Assembly (NCBI RefSeq): GCF_000213175.1
Contig: NW_009799103.1
Span: 2,009,833-2,073,832 of the forward strand
DNA: 64,000 bases
From: Neurospora tetrasperma FGSC 2508
Lineage: Eukaryota; Ascomycota; Sordariomycetes; Sordariales; Sordariaceae
Reading direction: 5' to 3'
Below are positions 9,768 through 21,778 of this stretch, piece by piece. The position numbers and the translations under genes were made by a program. Numbering within the stretch: position 1 is the first letter of the stretch; every line of letters starts with the position of its first letter. The notes beneath the pieces are model-generated. The model was not told the DNA's origin, made no database searches, and saw nothing but the letters and a program-made list of their open reading frames with translations.

Positions 9768-12026
9768 TTAATTGAAGCGTACTTCAACTATTTAGAGGTA
9801 GATAACATTCATTATCTCAGAAGGGCTCATGGTTCCATGACCCGCATCCACCAAACGGACTATTGAAGGACGGTTCGTCTACAGTCAGGTCCTCGTACAA
9901 TAATTTCTTGGCCTCTCATTAGTCGAATACGTAGTACGGCCCTACAACTAATCAGCGTTTTACTAAACCATAGTCTAATTAGCTACTTCGCGGATAGTAT
10001 TTTTAATAGTCTTCGATAGAACGCACTAAGTCTTTCTATTTTTAAACAACAGTTAGTCAATAAGTCTAGCAAACAGCTAGCAAATACCTAGCAGTAATAC
10101 TATTAATTAATTTAGCACCCGTACTAACTAACCATTTACATTACAACCCTCCCACTATTCAACTTCGACTTTTAACCTTCTACTAATAATAATACCAACA
10201 TCATTACTATAATTTGATCTCAGTACCTAGCTTACCGCTAAATAAATTATTATAACAATTATAAACGCATATTATCAAAAGACAATAATCTTAAGGCAAT
10301 AGTCTCCCCCTCCGGTAAACGACCAGTAAACTAGCCCGCGCAGGGTATAAGAATTTTACCTCCCCCCATTTCGAATCTCAAATTCTCCCCTCTACTCATC
10401 ACCAACCCAAAACTCTACCCCCGAAAGAAAGTACTAGGCAAACTATCCTATTAATTACTAACCCAAAACTCTACCACCGAAAGAAAATTAATAAAAACCT
10501 ACAATTAAATATTGCCCTAAACTTAATAATAGACGTAGATCCCGATTTTCTAAGTCGGTATTACCTTAAACTCAATAGTGAATATAAATCCCAACTTTCT
10601 AAATCCCGTTTATCAAACGAAATTAATTCTCCCTTTTTATCTATTTACTTATTATTACTAACCTATTAATAATATGTATAAAACTATTAAACAAACTATC
10701 CTACTAATTACCAACCCGAAACTCTACCCTCGAAAAAGAATTAATAAAAACCTACGACTAAGTATTACCCTAAATTCGATAGTAAATATAAATCCTACTT
10801 TCCAAATCCTATTTATCAAATCGATTCTCCCCTTCTCATCCATCTTCTTACTATATTACTAATACTTGATATTATTACAATTACAGAGGATTTCCTTTCC
10901 TTTCTGAGGGTTTCTTTCTTTCTAGGGGTCTTCCCTTATATATCTTTCCTTTCATCGTCATTGTTATAAATATACCTATAGAGAATTGCCGGAAATACCA
11001 TTAAAATAAACCCATTTCCCACTTTACTAACCAACGAAATACTACTAAATTAGTACAAATATATTAGGAATATCGTAATAAACAAAGCGAAGTATATTCT
11101 ATCCAATTATTGATCATCCCTATCCAATATTCCCCCTACCAATCAATTAGTATTATCTATTTAATAGTAAATCCTTTAAAATATATAAATCCTACAAATA
11201 AAATCCTAATATACCGTATCGTTTTACCACCTACGGGTAAGTAAGATACCTAATAATAAGTAATACTACAATCCGAACCGCGGGGGGTTATAAGTACGAC
11301 TTAGGCAGCATCGATTAGCTTACCCCGAACAACTAACATTATTAATAGGCTATACAGCGCAAGAAAATACCACTGAACAATGTCCTCCCAGGATACTACG
11401 GCCCGCTCAAAAACCTCAACTTCAAATTCAACCTTAACCTCAACTTTAGCCTCGAGGCCCTTCTTTACTAAAACTTTTATTACCTCAACCACTCCAATTA
11501 CACCCTTAACCCTATTAAACTATCACTCTAATTCCAAACTAGTAATACTTACCTAATCAAATAAATACCCGTAGAAAAGAATTCAATAAATTACTAGAAC
11601 AAACACCACAACTATTTCTACCCATAGTACCACCTATAGCACCACCTATAACTCCCCCTATAACTCCCCCCAAAATACTACCGCGCTGAAGACCAATAAT
11701 TCCGGCTCCCGCACCGGCTCCCACACCGGCCCAACTATCTTAAAGAATTATTAATATTAATAAATAGTTTAAAAATCAAAATTATATTATACATTCAATT
11801 ACTCCTTTCTTCCCTACCGGAAAGGATTCGTCAATATATCCATTCAAAATCATAAATATAAATATAATCAACTATACTTTTTTTATAGGATTCTCCTAAT
11901 ACTACTATAACCCGCTGCTAAATTAACCAAATTCAGTGTAATTATTATTATTATCGTTATAATAATCAATAAATTTCAATTACCCCCTCCCTCAACAATT
12001 AAAAAAAACACAATACTAGCATATAC
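9768..12026 (+). mobile_element. Helitron-1, 5' part
   Basis: It is collinear with 40687 to about 42780 of Helitron-2: the same start (TTAATTGAAGCG, then a GCTTCAA palindrome), the same run of roughly 60-base tandem repeats with AACTCTACC cores (about 10383-10760), the same short C4 zinc-finger frame (degraded here, about 10970-11100) and the same 3' leader. It ends at 12027, where the LTR of element C starts, before the Rep/helicase gene. It carries more transitions than Helitron-2 over the same region. A local duplication of about 190 bases (10490-10660 and 10735-10860) is private to this copy. Confidence 0.8.
10383..10760 (+). repeat. Tandem repeats in the Helitron-1 5' region
   Basis: Units of about 60 bases contain ACTAACCCAAAACTCTACC followed by CGAAAGA. 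The same array stands in Helitron-2 at 41338-41640 with five units. Part of the element's long 5' region. Confidence 0.6.
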
Positions 12027-12984
12027 TATAACGGGAATAGTACGGTTAATACGGGTGCTAGTCGTATAGCTTAATTAAAGTTCTATAAAGGAGGAAAAGT
12101 CTATTTAAAATGCAAATTTACCGGCGCTAAGAGGTTTTTATTAGGGCTGCGCGCTTTGTACTACTATAGCTAATAATAATTCTAATTTTAAAGATTAGAA
12201 TTTATAACCCGGGCATTAATTCTATAATATTACCGCCCTCCTTCCCCCCCCTCTCTACCCCTCTCTTGCCTACCCTTATAGTCGGTCCCTAACGTATTCG
12301 CAATTTCCATTTCAATTATAAGCTTATTTCCTATGCTACTAACCGATATACTCGTACCTTCTATTTAATATAGTAATTACTATACTAAATAGTAATTAGC
12401 GGTAGATAGTAATAGGTAGTAAGTAATAGTCCTAATATTTATACTCTCTAAATTTGTATATATAATCCCCCTTCTCTTCACTTTTTGAATTTCTCCTTTT
12501 TTTCTTTTTTTCTTTAATAGCGGTTCAACTTCCTAAAGTAAATAGTATTATTCCCTTATCTACCCAATACTAATTTATTTCCTCCGATTTTCCTAATATT
12601 TTTAAATACTCTACTATACGCCATCCCCCCCCGCTAACTTAGTTTTACCCCCGGACTCCAGCCCCTAAACCCCTTTACTATTAGAAGTAGCCTACTACCC
12701 CCCGCTTCTACCCGCCCTAATACCTCACTCCCCGGCCCTCCTCCTTAAAGTTCCTCCCTACCGGCGCTAGCCCTCCTAATTCCTCCCCTGTAGATTCCAG
12801 TACGCCCCCCTCTTCCAGCTATTACTCCTAATCTTCGCTACCCGGCGGTTGCTACTATTACAATTTCTTTAAATTTACGCCCGGTAAAGAAGTACTAACT
12901 CGAAGTTTAAATTTTTTTTTATTATATTCTATTCTCTTAAAGTCTCCCCTCTAATATTATGTTATTATTAACCTCTTTACTATA

Positions 12985-13222
12985 TATCACGGGGCGCGAG
13001 CAAGCACTAAGGTAAGACTTTGATTGTTGTGCGAGGAATAGGAAGAGAATCCTGTGCGCGCACAAGAACTATATAGGGCACGCTGTATGGGTCCAGTACA
13101 CGGACCTAGCACGTGTGTACGTAACTGCTGTACTGCACTTAGGCAGCTACATAGTTAACTATACTAATGTAGTGTAGTACCTTCTATTTATATATAGGAA
13201 TATAGTAGTAATGCTTGTGATA
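12985..13222 (-). repeat. Left (3') LTR of F1
   Basis: 238 bases, the same length as 21080-21317 and 24984-25221. Preceded by the duplication CTATA. Confidence 0.85.
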
Positions 13223-13229
13223 CTACCCC

Positions 13230-13905
13230 CCTTTTAAAATAATGCTCCCGCTCGAAAAATCTATTATTATACTTATTATCAATAAAGTAGGGGCTGTTCG
13301 GTCTTCCTATAATTACGCCCAATTAGGTATTAGTAAAAGTTTTACTAAGGCGGGAAGCTACTTAGCGCCCGTTAGTACTTTAATTCCTGCTTAGGGGTAG
13401 AATATTAGTTAAAATATCGCTAAATTTGACCCTTCTATTATATAAGCTATTATTACTTTCAATAATCTATTTGAACATTGTAAATTAGCTTAATTAACGT
13501 ATATAGAGAATTTTAACAACCTTTACTATTGCTAGCCCCCCCCCCCCCCCCGGGGGTACTATAGGGACGCCTATAGTATAGCGGTTTATATAAAACGTTT
13601 ATAGCCGCTATTAGTATAAGTTTGAAGAGTTTACATATTTAATTCCCTACTAGAAATTTATTTTTCGTATAAATATTAAAATATATACTATTAATATTTT
13701 TTAAATCCTTCTCATCTTCCAATCTTATTTATTGTAGGTTTCTAGTATAGGTGTAGGCCGTTTAGGGGAATAGGAGACGTAAAACTGCTGTAAAACGTAT
13801 TATTTCTTAGTACTATTAATAGTTGCCTTATAAAAGGGTATACTATAAGGTATTCGATTAGGGTGCGCGGAATAAATCGAACTAAATTCTTTTTTTATTA
13901 ATAGA
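13230..13905 (-). repeat. F1 terminal segment shared with the Helitron-2 tail
   Basis: Read on the minus strand, this aligns along most of its length with the plus strand at about 51640-52260. Shared landmarks include TTATTCCGCGCACCCTA, AGATTGGAAGATGAGAAGGA and the C/G palindrome at 13536-13556. The F1 copy is strongly AT-shifted. It lies between the integrase region and the polypurine tract. Confidence 0.7.
13536..13556. repeat. C16G5 homopolymer junction
   Basis: Sixteen C are followed by five G, flanked by CTAG. The homologous site in Helitron-2 (51972-51983) is C5G7 on the opposite strand, so the G tract differs in length (16 against 7). Slippage at a palindromic GC run is the simple reading. 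Confidence 0.8.
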
Positions 13906-16900
13906 GGTTTAGTTTTATACTCTTTTCTTACTCCCTAATCGGTTACTACTAAATTAGAATCTTATTTATTATTTAATTTCATACTCCTTTTTACTTACCG
14001 GTTATTTACTACTAGTATTACTATAGCCGGGATTAGGGGCTAGTCCTAGGCTTTAGCCTTTGGAATTATTTTCATTTCTTGCTATGTTTTCTACCTTTTT
14101 CTAAAATTTAGGTACGGGGGATTGAATTTTAGATAGTTATTGTAAAGTTGCTAGATTAATTTCCAATAATCGTCGAAGTTCTTAGCCGGTTGCTAATTTA
14201 GGAGGTGGTAAAACTATTTTACTAGGTATTTCCAAGAGCTATCAATCTTCTAGTAATTTAATAGTTCTTCGAATTCCTACCGTTTGTTTTCCTTGAAATT
14301 ATTTATTCTAATAATAAATATACCCTTATTTACCCTAACGTTTATAATTAATTCCCTTTAGCCGGAGAGTCCCTCGATATAAGGCTTAACGCGGGATATA
14401 TTAATAATGTAGGTAACTTTTGTATTCTAAGGTAGAACTAATTCTACTATATACGAACTAGCCTTTATAATACGAAAAGGCCCCTTAAACTAGGGTGTTA
14501 GTTTGTTGTACGGTCGCCCAGTAGTATAATTACTTATATTGAATATTATTTTATTATTAACTTTATATTTGGGTATATCCGTACGTTTTTTATTTACTAC
14601 CGCCTCGTAATACTCCTATATTTATAGAGAAAATATTTTAATAAAGTTCTAAATTTCTTTAAAGCGTAGGACTAGTTAATTTAGTGCTGAAAATTTGCTT
14701 CCGCTAAATATTTATAACGTTTAGGGGTAATAGCGTAGTCGGTTCGGTGCCTATCCGAGGGTAAAAGCTGTAATTAGCGAAGAATAGAGTAATTCCCGTT
14801 AATATTAATTTAAAATTATTTCCCTAGAATTTGGTCAAGGGTAGTTAATTTACTTACTTATTCTACGTTTAATTAATAAATACCTATAGGTATTATTCTA
14901 TTTCGGTATTAATCTTCTTAGTCTAGCCGTTCGTTTCCTTATAGTAAAGGGTAGATAGTTTTAGTTTGATGCCTAACCGTTGCAATAGCTACTTCTAGAA
15001 AACTAATATAAATCAAATACTTTTATTAGATATAATAGTATTTAGGAGACTATAGAGCGTATAGATATAGTCAATGAATTTTTCTACTAATTCTTTTATT
15101 AATAGTCCCTCTATTGGAATAAAATACCGTATTTTTATAAACCTATTTACTACGACTAATATGTACTCGTATTCTACGCCCTTGCACGTTTATTGTAATT
15201 TAGGGAATAGGGTAATATAGTTTATCAAAATATTTCTCTAGGGGGTATGCGGGATTAATAAAGGTTTAAGGAAGCCCGCCGGTAATATCCTAGTAGCCTT
15301 AGTTTTACTATATAGAATATAAGCCCTATAATATATATTAACAACTACAACTATTCCTAAGGAATAGTAATAGTATATTAATATTACTATTTTATCCCTA
15401 TCCGGGTAGCCTCCCTATACCGAAGAGTAAATATAGTAAATTAATTCTAATTAAACCTTCTTATCGTCCGGCGGGATTACCAACTTATTTCGGAATATCA
15501 CCCTATTATTAATTATATAACATTTAGCGAAAGGGATTTTCAATTTTTTCTTCAAGTACTTTAGCTACCGGCCTCCAAATCTAATAGTTTTACGGATATC
15601 GGCTATTATTAGGGAATTAGCGTATATACGGTCTACTAGATTATTAATATAAATACCCAATCCGTTATCCTCTTCGAAACTATCTTCTAACGTATAAATT
15701 ACTAATAGTACTCCTTCCTCCGATATTGCATTTATTGTAAAGCCTTCGCCGTTAATATTTATTAGTCAGTTATTTCCGAAAGATTCTTAATCGAAATTAT
15801 TGGTGTTAATTAATAGCTTTTATTTAGCTTTCAATTTATTATTTATTTTGTTTCTAGGGACGTATTCTAATTTTCTACTCAAAGCATCGGGTCTAACGTT
15901 AATTGAACCCAGTCGGTATTTAATTATAAAATTGAATTTTAAGAGGAATTTAAATTACTATATATACTTTAGGGTAAACTTCTTTATAGTTCTAAACGTC
16001 TTTAGATTTTTATAATCTGTAATGATTTTAAAAGGTTAAGTAGCGCTTTCTAATTCAGGCCTCTATTCCTCTAGTACTTTAATTATTACTGATAGTTCCT
16101 TATTATAGATATTATAATTATACTCGGCCGCTAAATATTTAATAGAGAAGTAAATTATAGGGTAGAGTTCGCTGTTATATATTTGGAATAGTGTACCTCC
16201 CGACGATTAATTTAAGGCGTTAACTTCCACGATTATCGGTTTCTCCCAATCGTAGATTTTTAGTACTAGGGCGGACGTAAATACTATCTTTAAAGCCTCA
16301 AAGCCGTCGTTGTATTCCTTATCCTACCTCTAATTGATGGTTCTCTTTGTAAGTTCGTATAATAATTTTCCCATCCGCGAGAAGCCGGTAATAAACCTTT
16401 AATAGAAATTTACGAAATTTAGGAAATATTATAGCTAACGTTAACTCTTTAGGGCTTCCTACTTAGTAACAGCTTTTACCTTTTCAGGATCTATTTTAAT
16501 ACTACCCGGGGTAATAATAAGCCCTAGGTATTTAATTCTCTTCGTATAGAATTTATATTTATTGATATCAATTTGTAGGCCTATATTAATTAATTATCGG
16601 AGGCTTTCCCGGATATATTTAACGTAGTCTTCGTAGGTTTTTAAAAAAAATAAATATATTATCGAGGTAGGTTATTACACAAATATTAAAGATATCGTAT
16701 AATATATCGTTAATAAAATTCTAAAAAGAGGTTAACGCTTTAAATAGCCCGAACGGGTATATTAATAATTCGTAGAAGCTAAACTATATAATAAATATTA
16801 TTAGTTATTCGTACCCTTCGGTTATTTAAAATCGGTTAAAGGCTATAATAATATTAACCTTTATAAACTACTTAGCCTTGTACATAGTATTTAGCATTTC

Positions 16901-19900
16901 TTTAATTAGTAGTAATAAGTATTCATTCTTTAAAAAAATATTATTAATACCCCTATAATTAATACAAATTCTTATACTTCCTCCTAGTTTTTTTACTAAT
17001 AAAATTAGAGAGGCTATATTTAAGGTTGACGGCCGGATAAAACCCTTTACTAAATTATTATCTAATTATTATTTAAAAATTTTTAATTCCTAGGGTAATA
17101 TCGGTCTTACCTTCGAATATAATAGGGATTCTATTCCTAACTTCAATTTAATTTTGTAATTGTACGAACAGTACTCGGGGATTACTTTAGTATTTATAGG
17201 GTTAATAATATAGAAAAGATCCTTATATTCGTTAGGAAACCGGGCTTTTATTTACTCTAGGGTATACTTTGGCTTTATAGACTTTTTTATAAACTTTTGC
17301 ACGTTATCCTCTATAATACTATAAATTTTATCGATTTCTATTAATAGTGTAGGCTTTATTTTATTTCCCTCTATCCCTAACTTATAAATACGGTTAATAA
17401 AATTGTAGAGTATTTCGCCTAGTTGGAAAGCCTATTCGCCAATATTCTTACCCGTAGCTTCTTTCTTATATAAATCAATAAATTTATAAATTTTAGTATC
17501 CTTAAAGTAGTACTTATAAGGTTCCCCCCTACCTTATATAATATCCTTCTAAATATTTTTTAATAGAATTAATATTAAAATAGTTTCCTTCTTTTCTTTC
17601 TATACTTCTTCGAGCTCTACCTATATAGTAGAGTTTACACGGACTCCCTCAGCCTCGTATCAAATATAAAAGTCCTTATATTAACGATTTTAAAGTTTAT
17701 TAAATTTAATACCGCTATATTAACTATAGGTTCGAAAGGTTAGAATATAGTACGCCTAACTCTCTCTAATTATAGTATTATCTAGATTCTTCTTCTACTA
17801 ACAATTTTTATCCGTACTTTAATCTTCTTTAATATAAGTTTCCTCTCTAGATTAAATAATTCTTTAAATTCGCTTACGTAAGTTAGGAGGGACGGTAATT
17901 CCATTATTATAGTTCGGTTCCCTTTAGGGGTATTTATAATATTAGATATTCAATTAGGGAGGTCCTCCTCTTCCAACTCGTCCTCGGATTTATTTTTAGA
18001 ATTGTAGTATTCGGCTTCGCTCCTTTCAAATTCTTTTATCTCTCGAATTTCTTTTAGGAGTATTGCTACTTCTAAAGGTTGGTATATATATATCCCTATA
18101 TATTCTACGTTTTAAATAATTTTATTAGCTACCCAATTGATATTTAAATTATGAAACTACAATTATAGCTATCCTAAAATAATTAGGTAGTCTACTATTA
18201 GATTGGCTATAAAGAAGCGAATAATTTCTTTGTAGTTATCAATACGTATGGTGGCTTTAATATATTGGTCTACCTATTCTTTGAATGCGCTATTTACTAA
18301 GTATAATAGTTTCGGTTTTTCTAGTATTTTGAATTCTAGGTATATTCTTTCTATAAATAACCGGTTAATAAAGGCTTTATCTAAATATCCTAAATTAATT
18401 AACGATATACATTCAACTTTATTACTATACTAGGAATATTAAAAATATATAGAAAGGAGGGTTATATTTTATTTATAGAACTCTAAACTATTTAATCTAA
18501 ATAATTCTATCCTCTAATAATTAATAGTATAAATATTAAATTTAATCCCTATCCCTATCTCTCTTCTTTATATCCTTGAATACTCCGGGGCGCAATTTAG
18601 CCCTAGGGTTCGCTATTTCCCTATTGAATAGGGGTTGTAACGGCTATGGGGCCGGGGCCGGGGGTACTAGAATTGCTAGAACCGGGTTAGCTATATCCGC
18701 TATTGCACAATTAGTAATAGGTACACTAGTACTAGATTTCTAGTGCGTAGTAATGCCCATGCCTAAACGGTTGGGTTATTTATTCCAAGTATTATAATTA
18801 GTATCACTTTTATAGTCTTTAATTAGATGTTTTCCTCTATTACAATTTATATAATTACCCTTATTATAACGCTCCTAAAGGATATCCCTATAGATTTCTA
18901 TAAACTTTGCATAATCAATATCTATCAAATTAGGGCCCTTTTACTTATAGTTATTACCATAACTACTACTATTTCTACTATTATTACTATTATTACTATT
19001 ATTACCGCCGCCTATAGTAGCCTAAATATTATTATTATAGAGCGACGCTTTAGTATAGGCTTTAGTAATACTATAGAATAGGGTCGACTATTCCTTCCAA
19101 TTGTTACGTTCGGGTTGGATAGAGTAATATAAGATTAAATTTACTAGGGATTTAAATATTTTCTAGTATAGAAGGCGAATTTTGGTAATTACGTTGTAAT
19201 TGCAATAATCCGCTAACGAAACGAACCGGACTTCGAAGTCCTTATAGTTCGAATATTTTCTAATTTATTCAAAATTCAATAGTTCTTTCTCTATAATAGC
19301 TACCAAATCTCCCTACTTATAATATTTATTTAAATAGGCCAAGAACTCCTCGACCGTCTTCTACTTCTAATAGATTGAATAGTATGGGTTATCTAAGATA
19401 AACTAATAATAGTCGCTAATACTAACTTTAACTTCGCCGTTAAAGTAGATTATAGTATAAAGAAGTTTAGATAGTTCGTTAGGGAATTTATATTTATCTA
19501 TTAGTTAGCGATTATAGATAATTGAATTCTAGGCGCTATAAGTATTATAGTACTTAATTGTATTTATTTCCTCGCTATTAAAATACTCGGAATCCTTATA
19601 AAGCGCTTTATAGTAGTAATTGCCCAAGGGGTTAGGTTGGAAAGGGGCGTCGCTAAGACTTCCGGGTTTACCGGGGCCTCCACCACCGGGACCTCTAAGT
19701 CCACTAGGGAATCCTCCGCCACTACTAGAACTTCTAAATTTACTAGAGAATTCTCTACTACTACTGGGGCTTTTAAAATTACCGGGGAATCTTCTATTTC
19801 TAAGACCGCCGCCTATATTAGGGAAACCTATACTCGATCCTCTAGGGCCGCCATTACTAGGACTACTACTTATACTATTAGAATTAAAGCCAGTTCCCTT

Positions 19901-21079
19901 ACCTAATTTTCTAAGGCTACTATCGCTAAAACTACCGTTTATATTAAAGAAACCTATACCCAATCCTCTAAGGCTACTATTACTAAGAACGCTGCTTACC
20001 TTACGAAGAATCTCCTCTCTATATCGTCTTCGACCGTAGCCTAAAATTTATTTTTAGTTCCCTTCTGGGCCTCTACTAAATTATTTTTAATAATAAAAAT
20101 AGTTTCTTTGATGAGGCGAAGATCTTTACAGAAGGTTTCGTTCTTCTTTTGTATTTTAGTTAATTCCTTTTGTATGATTTTAATTATAATAAGGACGTTG
20201 GTATACTCCTTCCTAGCTTTATTGGATATAGTATTAACCATTTCTAATAAGTTAAGGATATTTTAATAGTCGGTTTCCTTACCTGCGATAATTTTAACTA
20301 TATTACTCTCATAGGCCGCCTTCTCCTTCTCAACGGTTACTAGCTTATACTCTAGGGTAATATTATTCTTAAGGACCTAATTATACTAATTCTAAAGAAC
20401 CTTCAACTAATCGACGAATTAATTCTTAGTCTTCTCTAATTTATCGACCCGGCTAATTATCTATCCTATCTCTTAGCCAGTTTTTTTAATGTAGGCCTCG
20501 GCGTCGCGCTTAAAGTCTCTAAACTCTTCCCATTTAATAGTATTATTCTCATTAAGCAATTTAATTTTCTTATTGAAATAGTATAGAAGCTTTATAACTT
20601 CCTTGTAATTCCTAGCCTATATTGCGAAGTTGGGTGAAACCTGAAGGCCAATATTAGAATTATTGCTACAAACAGCGAACAACGCATTATAACCTTCGAA
20701 TAAGGAAGGAAAAACCGTAGTAAGGTCGATTTAACCATCGCTATTATAATCTTAGTTATTAAACATCTCGCCTGAACAAACGATTAGATTAATAACTTAT
20801 TAATAATTAAATAAAAAAAGAGATATTCTTTTACTATATTATACAATATAATAATTACGCCCTTATTGTTCTAAATATTTACTTACTATTTTAGGGTCAA
20901 TACTATAGTCGCTAAAATCGACGTTAATATTATTGGAAGCTCCGACTCACTATTAGCGATTATACAATTCGCTAAAGAGTAAATTTCACGAGAACCGATT
21001 TGCTATATTAGCCTCTACTAAACTTAATTTAACTAAAATTATTTACTGTATTTTAATACGAAGGTTAGGCATAATAAAG

Positions 21080-21317
21080 TATTACGGGGCGCGAGTAAAT
21101 ACTAAGGTAAGACTTTAATTGTTGTGCGAGGAACAGGAAGAGAATTTTGTACGCGCACGAGAACTATATAGGGCACGCTGTATAGGTCCAGTACACAGAC
21201 CCAGCACGTGTGTACGTAACTGCTATACTGCACTCAAGCAGCTGTACAGCTGACTGCACCAATACAGTGCAGCACCTTCTATCTATATACAAAAACATAG
21301 CAGTAATGCCTGTGACA
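21080..21317 (-). repeat. Right (5') LTR of F1
   Basis: 238 bases, followed by the duplication CTATA at 21318-21322. Confidence 0.85.
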
Positions 21318-21452
21318 CTATAGTCGGAGTATAAAGAATCAACTATACTTTATATTATTTATTTAAATATAGAGCGACTTATTTTATACTACCTAATTAT
21401 ATTATATATACTAGTTATTACAATAATAGTAAATAGTACGACCGGGTATTGC

Positions 21453-21778
21453 TGTTACGGGGCTGGCGCCCAGGGGTGTTTGCCTGGCTGGCACCCGTGT
21501 AAGCTAGGCATGCCTTCTAATTGGGTGCACTAGCCAGTCGGCTGTCGGCAGCCGTCTTGGCGCCGGATGCACTGCGTGCCATTGGGTGCAGCCCTCGGGA
21601 GCCGCACGGGCCACATTTCTAGCCTTGGCATTTCTAGCACCTTCGATGCCCACGCTTTTCGTGTATTTAGCTGTCGGCTCTGTGCCAGCCATACTGGCAC
21701 AGAACCTCCTCCTCTTTGTCGGTTATTTCAAGCTCTTTTCAAGGCCTACCTGCGTGTATACCTCGTAGATCCCTTACA
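21453..21778 (+). repeat. Solo LTR of family B, nested in C
   Basis: 326 bases from TGTTACGGGGCTGGCGCC to CCCTTACA, with perfect duplication ATTGC (21448-21452, 21779-21783). It is GC-rich and little changed by RIP. Open frames inside it (21504-21812) are chance frames in an LTR. Confidence 0.92.

Larger units (their letters stand above)
12985..21317 (-). mobile_element. Complete Gypsy-type LTR retrotransposon F1, minus strand
   Basis: Two 238-base LTRs (12985-13222, 21080-21317) and the 5-base duplication CTATA (12980-12984, 21318-21322) give an 8,333-base element nested in C. A pyrimidine tract just inside the left LTR (13223-13234) is the polypurine tract of a minus-strand element. Coding order on the minus strand: gag (about 20760-19500) with a Gly/Ser/Phe-rich tail at 19960-19650, then protease and reverse transcriptase, RNase H and integrase down to about 14300. 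The structure is whole but the genes are broken by dozens of RIP changes. The LTRs differ mainly by C/T and G/A transitions, so divergence overstates age. Confidence 0.85.

Noticed and set aside
10383-10760. Tandem array as a CRISPR
   Set aside because: Eukaryotic context, imperfect units without distinct spacers; part of the Helitron 5' region.
19620-20039. Pro/Leu-rich plus-strand frame in F1
   Set aside because: Antisense of the Gly-rich gag tail coded on the minus strand.
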